From contig JAAMXY010000984.1 in NCBI GenBank assembly GCA_019677205.1, positions 1 to 21,333 on the forward strand: a stretch of DNA of 21,333 nt, in the 5' to 3' direction. This stretch comes from Pinguiococcus pyrenoidosus. Lineage: Eukaryota; Sar; Pinguiophyceae; Pinguiochrysidales; Pinguiochrysidaceae. A program made the translations under genes and the position numbers. Positions 18,287-21,333 of this stretch are shown here, piece by piece; the first letter of the stretch is position 1; the number at the start of each line of letters is the position of its first letter. Below the pieces are notes generated by a model. The model was not told the origin of the DNA and did no database searches. It was given only the letters and a program-made list of their open reading frames with translations.

Positions 18287-20545
18287 ATGCCGATGTCAAA
18301 GGGGCGCGGACTCTCGGTTCTGCGCAGCGCCAGAACCGTGTTCAGCCCGTATCCAAATGTGCAAGTGCCGGAAGCGAGCGTCGCGAGCCTCATGGTGCCC
18401 TTCATCGAGAAGCACGGCGACCTCGTGGCTCTCCAGTGTAGCATGACTGGCGACAAGCGGACGTACAGCGGGTAAGAGGTCGCTTCCGCTGAGCTTTCCG
18501 ACGCAGATCGCCAGAGTATTCGGAACCAGAATCTTTGGCGGTGCACACGACGCCGGGCCTCCAGCAGGGGTGTTGCGTCCTGCTCGGCGGGTTCTCGAAT
18601 GTTTTTGTGTACTGTGTACTTGCTCTTTCCTTCACCAGCATGGTGAGGCTCAGAAGTGTACAAGAATGCAAGTAGAAGAAGAAGAAGAAGAAGAAGAGGG
18701 AAGTAAACGGAGAGGAGCAAGACGACTTGGAGAACGTAGCAAAAGAGTACAGAAGATCCCAGGAGATGACGGGCGAAAGGCGTGAGCCAAAGGCTCACTA
18801 CCATCACCAACCCTTCCTGCCATGTTATTATTGCACAGACTGCTCAACGAGACCAAGCAGTTCGCCGCGTCGCTGCAGAGAGACCTGAACTTCGGCACCG
18901 GATCTGCGATGGTTATGGTGACGCCGAATCACGCGTCCTTCCCTTCCGCTGCGCTGGGCTGCATGAGCTTCGGCGGCGTCGTCTCACCGGCCAATCCGCT
19001 CTACGGCGCCGAGGAGCTCTACAGACAGGTCGTGGACGCGAATGCGAAGGCCGTGCTCGCGCACTCCTTCGCGCTGAAGCCGGCGCAGGAGGCGGCGCAG
19101 AGGTACGTCGAGGAAGGGAAGCACATGAGCACCCAGCCGACGCCTGCTGACTCGGAATCGTCGCAGGGCGCGCGTTCCGCTGATCATCCTGGACAAGGCG
19201 GGCGACGACAACACGTACTCCTTCCCGGAGATGGCCAGCAGCGGTCTGGATGGTGCTCCGGAGTTCCTTGCCAACGCGCCCAAGCCCGAAGACCTCGCGC
19301 TGCTTCCCTTCAGCAGCGGCACGACGGGCCTGCCGAAGGGAGTCATGCTCACGCACCGCAATCTGGTCGCCAACATTCACCAGGCGGGCCCAGCAGACGC
19401 GCAGTATGCGAAGCGCGGCGAGTCCTTCTACCTCCCGCTGCCTTTCTTCCACATCTACGGCTTCGGCGTGGGGCTTGGCATCGGTCTGATGCAGGGGAGC
19501 CGCATTCTGTTCTCGCCCAAGTTCGACCTCATGAACTTCCTCGAGACCATCCAGAACGAGAAAGTCACCAGGACGCACGTGGTGCCGCCGATCGTGAACG
19601 GGCTTCTCGCGCACCCGGCCGTCGCCAAGTTCGACCTGAGCTCCCTGCGGACGCTCATGTCCGCAGCCGCGCCGCTGGGGGCCGAGCAGGAAACCGCACT
19701 TGCCAGCAAGTTCCCGGGCATGATCGTCAAGCAAGCTTGGGGCATGACCGAGCTGAGCCCCGCGGGCACCATCATCGACGACTCGAATCCTCGCGCCGGC
19801 AGCGGAAGCGTCGGCCAGCTCGTGCCCAACACCAGCGGCCGAATCATCGACCCCGAGACGGAGGAAGTGCTCTTTCCCGATCAGACCGGCGAAATCGTCA
19901 TCAAGGGGCCACAGGTCATGAAGGGCTACCTGAATCGTCCCGAGGACACCGAAAAGACGTTCACGACCGACGGCTACATGCGCACCGGGGATATCGGCTA
20001 CTTCGACGAAGATGGCTTCCTGTACGTCACCGACAGATGCAAGGAGCTCATCAAGTACAAGGGCATGCAGGTCGCCCCTGCGGAGCTCGAGTCCTTGCTG
20101 CTGACGCATCCCGAGGTATGGACCGGGTTCATGAGCGCTTCAGTCCGTCGTCAAAGCTGACGGAGAGCTTCCTCCCGCTCCTTGCAGATCACGGATGCCG
20201 TCGTGATTCCGCGACCCTGCGCCCAAGGTGGCGAGGTGCCGCGCGCGTACGTCGTGATGAAGAGCGGCATCAAGGGTGTCGATGAGAAGGCGGAGCAGGA
20301 GGTCAAAGGTGCGCTCGTCAGTGGTCACAGCTGCATGCTCACGCAGTCTGTCGCTAAAGCTCGGGCGCTTGGTTGGCTTCATCGCAGATTTTGTTGCTGG
20401 GCGCGTCGCACCGCACAAGAAACTCCGTGGAGGAGTGCGCTTCACGGATCAGGTGCCCAAGTCGGCCAGCGGAAAGCTCCTCCGTCGCGAGGTTCGCGAG
20501 GCCGATATGCAAAAGGAGCCGGTGTCTGAGGCGGACGCTGCGTGA
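18287..20545 (+). CDS. 4-coumarate-CoA ligase-like acyl-CoA synthetase (ANL superfamily)
   Basis: An adenylate-forming ligase that activates a carboxylic acid to its CoA thioester through an acyl-AMP. Exons 18287-18471, 18839-19102, 19167-20115, 20188-20308 and 20388-20545 give 558 aa. All four introns (367, 64, 72 and 79 nt) are GT-AG and in phase. Exon 1 supplies the 4CL start ([18 protein letters not shown]). Motifs: [14 protein letters not shown] (about 195-208, AMP binding), [72 protein letters not shown], and PKSASGK with the catalytic Lys near 536. There is no C-terminal SKL-type peroxisomal signal (it ends EADAA). The substrate could be a hydroxycinnamate, fatty acid or oxylipin precursor; motifs do not decide. 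A second in-frame ATG lies at 18293. Confidence 0.93.
18674..18697 (+). repeat. (GAA)n microsatellite in intron 1 of the acyl-CoA synthetase
   Basis: About eight AGA/GAA triplets within the 367-nt intron. On the minus strand it reads as a Leu run inside a spurious long frame. Confidence 0.9.
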
Positions 20546-20952
20546 AGGAGTGCCGAAGCCGAGCTTCGCAAGCGTCGTGGAGCGCCGGAGTCTTGGAACT
20601 GTCGTGGCTCTAGGAGCGGTCCGCGCCGTCGAACCACGCGCTAGGCACCACGCGCTTCCTGTACAAAAGAAGTGCCAAGTGAAAGCGAGAAGCGCGCCCA
20701 TATGAAGAAAGGCCTCGAGGACGCCAGACGATTCACGGTTGCTTTGTATTTCGTAATGTGCTTGCGCCTGCGTCCTTTTGGACCGCCGTCCACTGCCACA
20801 AGAGATGTCGCAACATCCCCGCATTCCTGCCCAGGAACGATCCTTCAAGCTTGAGCTCTTTCGGAGCTAGGGGCCAGCAAAGGCTACGCACAGAGAGGAG
20901 ATGACGAGCCTCGTCCACGTCCCAATCGCCGCAGAAACTGTGACCGCATGAT
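20546..20952. other. 3' flank of the acyl-CoA synthetase gene
   Basis: It should hold the 3' UTR and polyadenylation site of the synthetase gene. I see no further exon, RNA gene or clear motif before the transposon-like element begins. Confidence 0.45.
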
Positions 20953-20980
20953 ATTTTAACAGGGGGTCCCGTTAACAACT
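20953..20980 (+). repeat. Left terminal inverted repeat of the MITE
   Basis: A perfect 28-bp match to the reverse complement of 21175-21202. It contains GTTAAC and the GGGGGTCCC core. Confidence 0.95.
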
Positions 20981-21174
20981 GGCACCTGTCCGCCCCATCG
21001 CGAATGTGGGCTTTTGTGGGAACAGGCTTCCCGCAAACTTGAAGAACATGAACGCGCACAAAATGCACGACTTAGGTACTCTATGCGAAGTTTGGTAGGC
21101 AAAGACGTGTTTTTGAGAGCGTGAGACGCTTCACAAGGCGTCGAAAGGTACTTGCCGGACAGATACAAGGTGCT

Positions 21175-21202
21175 AGTTGTTAACGGGACCCCCTGTTAAA
21201 AT
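21175..21202 (-). repeat. Right terminal inverted repeat of the MITE
   Basis: A perfect 28-bp inverted partner of 20953-20980. AT-rich DNA with no gene follows to the end of the window. Confidence 0.95.
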
Positions 21203-21333
21203 GTATTGAAAATATTGACTACTTATTACATGACCATATACACAATACATAATCTAAAATAGCAGTCACGGACGCAACGCCGCATTTTGGACACCTTGCG
21301 CACGCCTCATCGCGGATTCTCGCCTGCGACATT

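Larger units (their letters stand above)
20953..21202. mobile_element. MITE-like non-autonomous DNA transposon with 28-bp terminal inverted repeats
   Basis: The sequence at 20953-20980 (starting ATTTTAACAGGGGGTCCCGT) is the exact reverse complement of 21175-21202. Beyond the 28 bp the similarity continues with a 7-nt gap: GCACCT then GTCCG on the left, GCACCT-tgtatct-GTCCG inward from the right. There is no open frame with transposase features in the 250 bp. If the ends are read as CAGGGGGTCCC, each is flanked by TTAA (20956-20959 and 21196-21199), the target duplication of piggyBac-type elements. The outer ATT/AAT then also match, which could be chance or show that the repeat truly starts further out. 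The family is therefore open. Confidence 0.85.

Noticed and set aside
18097-18810. A 237-codon open frame on the minus strand with a hydrophobic Leu run
   Set aside because: It is antisense to exon 1 and intron 1 of the acyl-CoA synthetase, and the Leu run comes from the (GAA)n microsatellite.

Overview
The window is GC-rich nuclear DNA from a eukaryote. It carries eleven protein-coding genes on both strands, and I can model about 29 short spliceosomal introns (55 to about 370 nt, all GT-AG). Every spliced gene joins in frame into a recognisable family. The first gene runs off the left edge. The hexose-6-phosphate mutarotase begins with a signal peptide followed by an A-F junction and an Ala/Arg-rich stretch. 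That is the bipartite pre-sequence typical of algae with a red-derived complex plastid, so I infer a cryptophyte, haptophyte or photosynthetic stramenopile; the exact group cannot be fixed from here. I saw no tRNA, rRNA or CRISPR array.

Layout. 1-1299 (-): CAF-1 p60/FAS2 WD40 chaperone subunit, 3' end missing. 1741-2898 (-): probable plastid glucose-6-phosphate 1-epimerase, with a 130-bp (GA)n tract in intron 1. 3888-4898 (+): unrecognised coiled-coil-like protein made of 48-residue repeats. 5098-5451 (-) and 5738-7175 (+): head-to-head BAF-like protein and RAE1/Gle2. 7695-8690 (+): eIF5A. 8918-10159 (-) and 10717-12937 (+): head-to-head TIP41-like PP2A regulator and a 12-exon membrane-anchored JmjC/cupin oxygenase. 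13127-14158 (+): monoacylglycerol-lipase-like hydrolase. 14296-16908 (-): TFIIS-N/LW-domain protein resembling PNUTS (PPP1R10). 18287-20545 (+): 4-coumarate-CoA-ligase-like acyl-CoA synthetase. 20953-21202: 250-bp element with perfect 28-bp terminal inverted repeats, a non-autonomous DNA transposon (MITE).

How the genes relate. This is mostly a set of unlinked housekeeping genes. Several act on chromatin or the nucleus: CAF-1, BAF-like, RAE1 and PNUTS-like. Their promoters share E2F-type TTTSSCGC sites; an identical 15-mer lies just upstream of both CAF-1 and BAF-like. Four AT-rich patches sit between genes. I found no clear new multi-gene system. The best candidates for something undescribed are the 48-residue-repeat protein, the algal BAF-like protein paired with RAE1, the PNUTS-like protein, the shared promoter element and the MITE.
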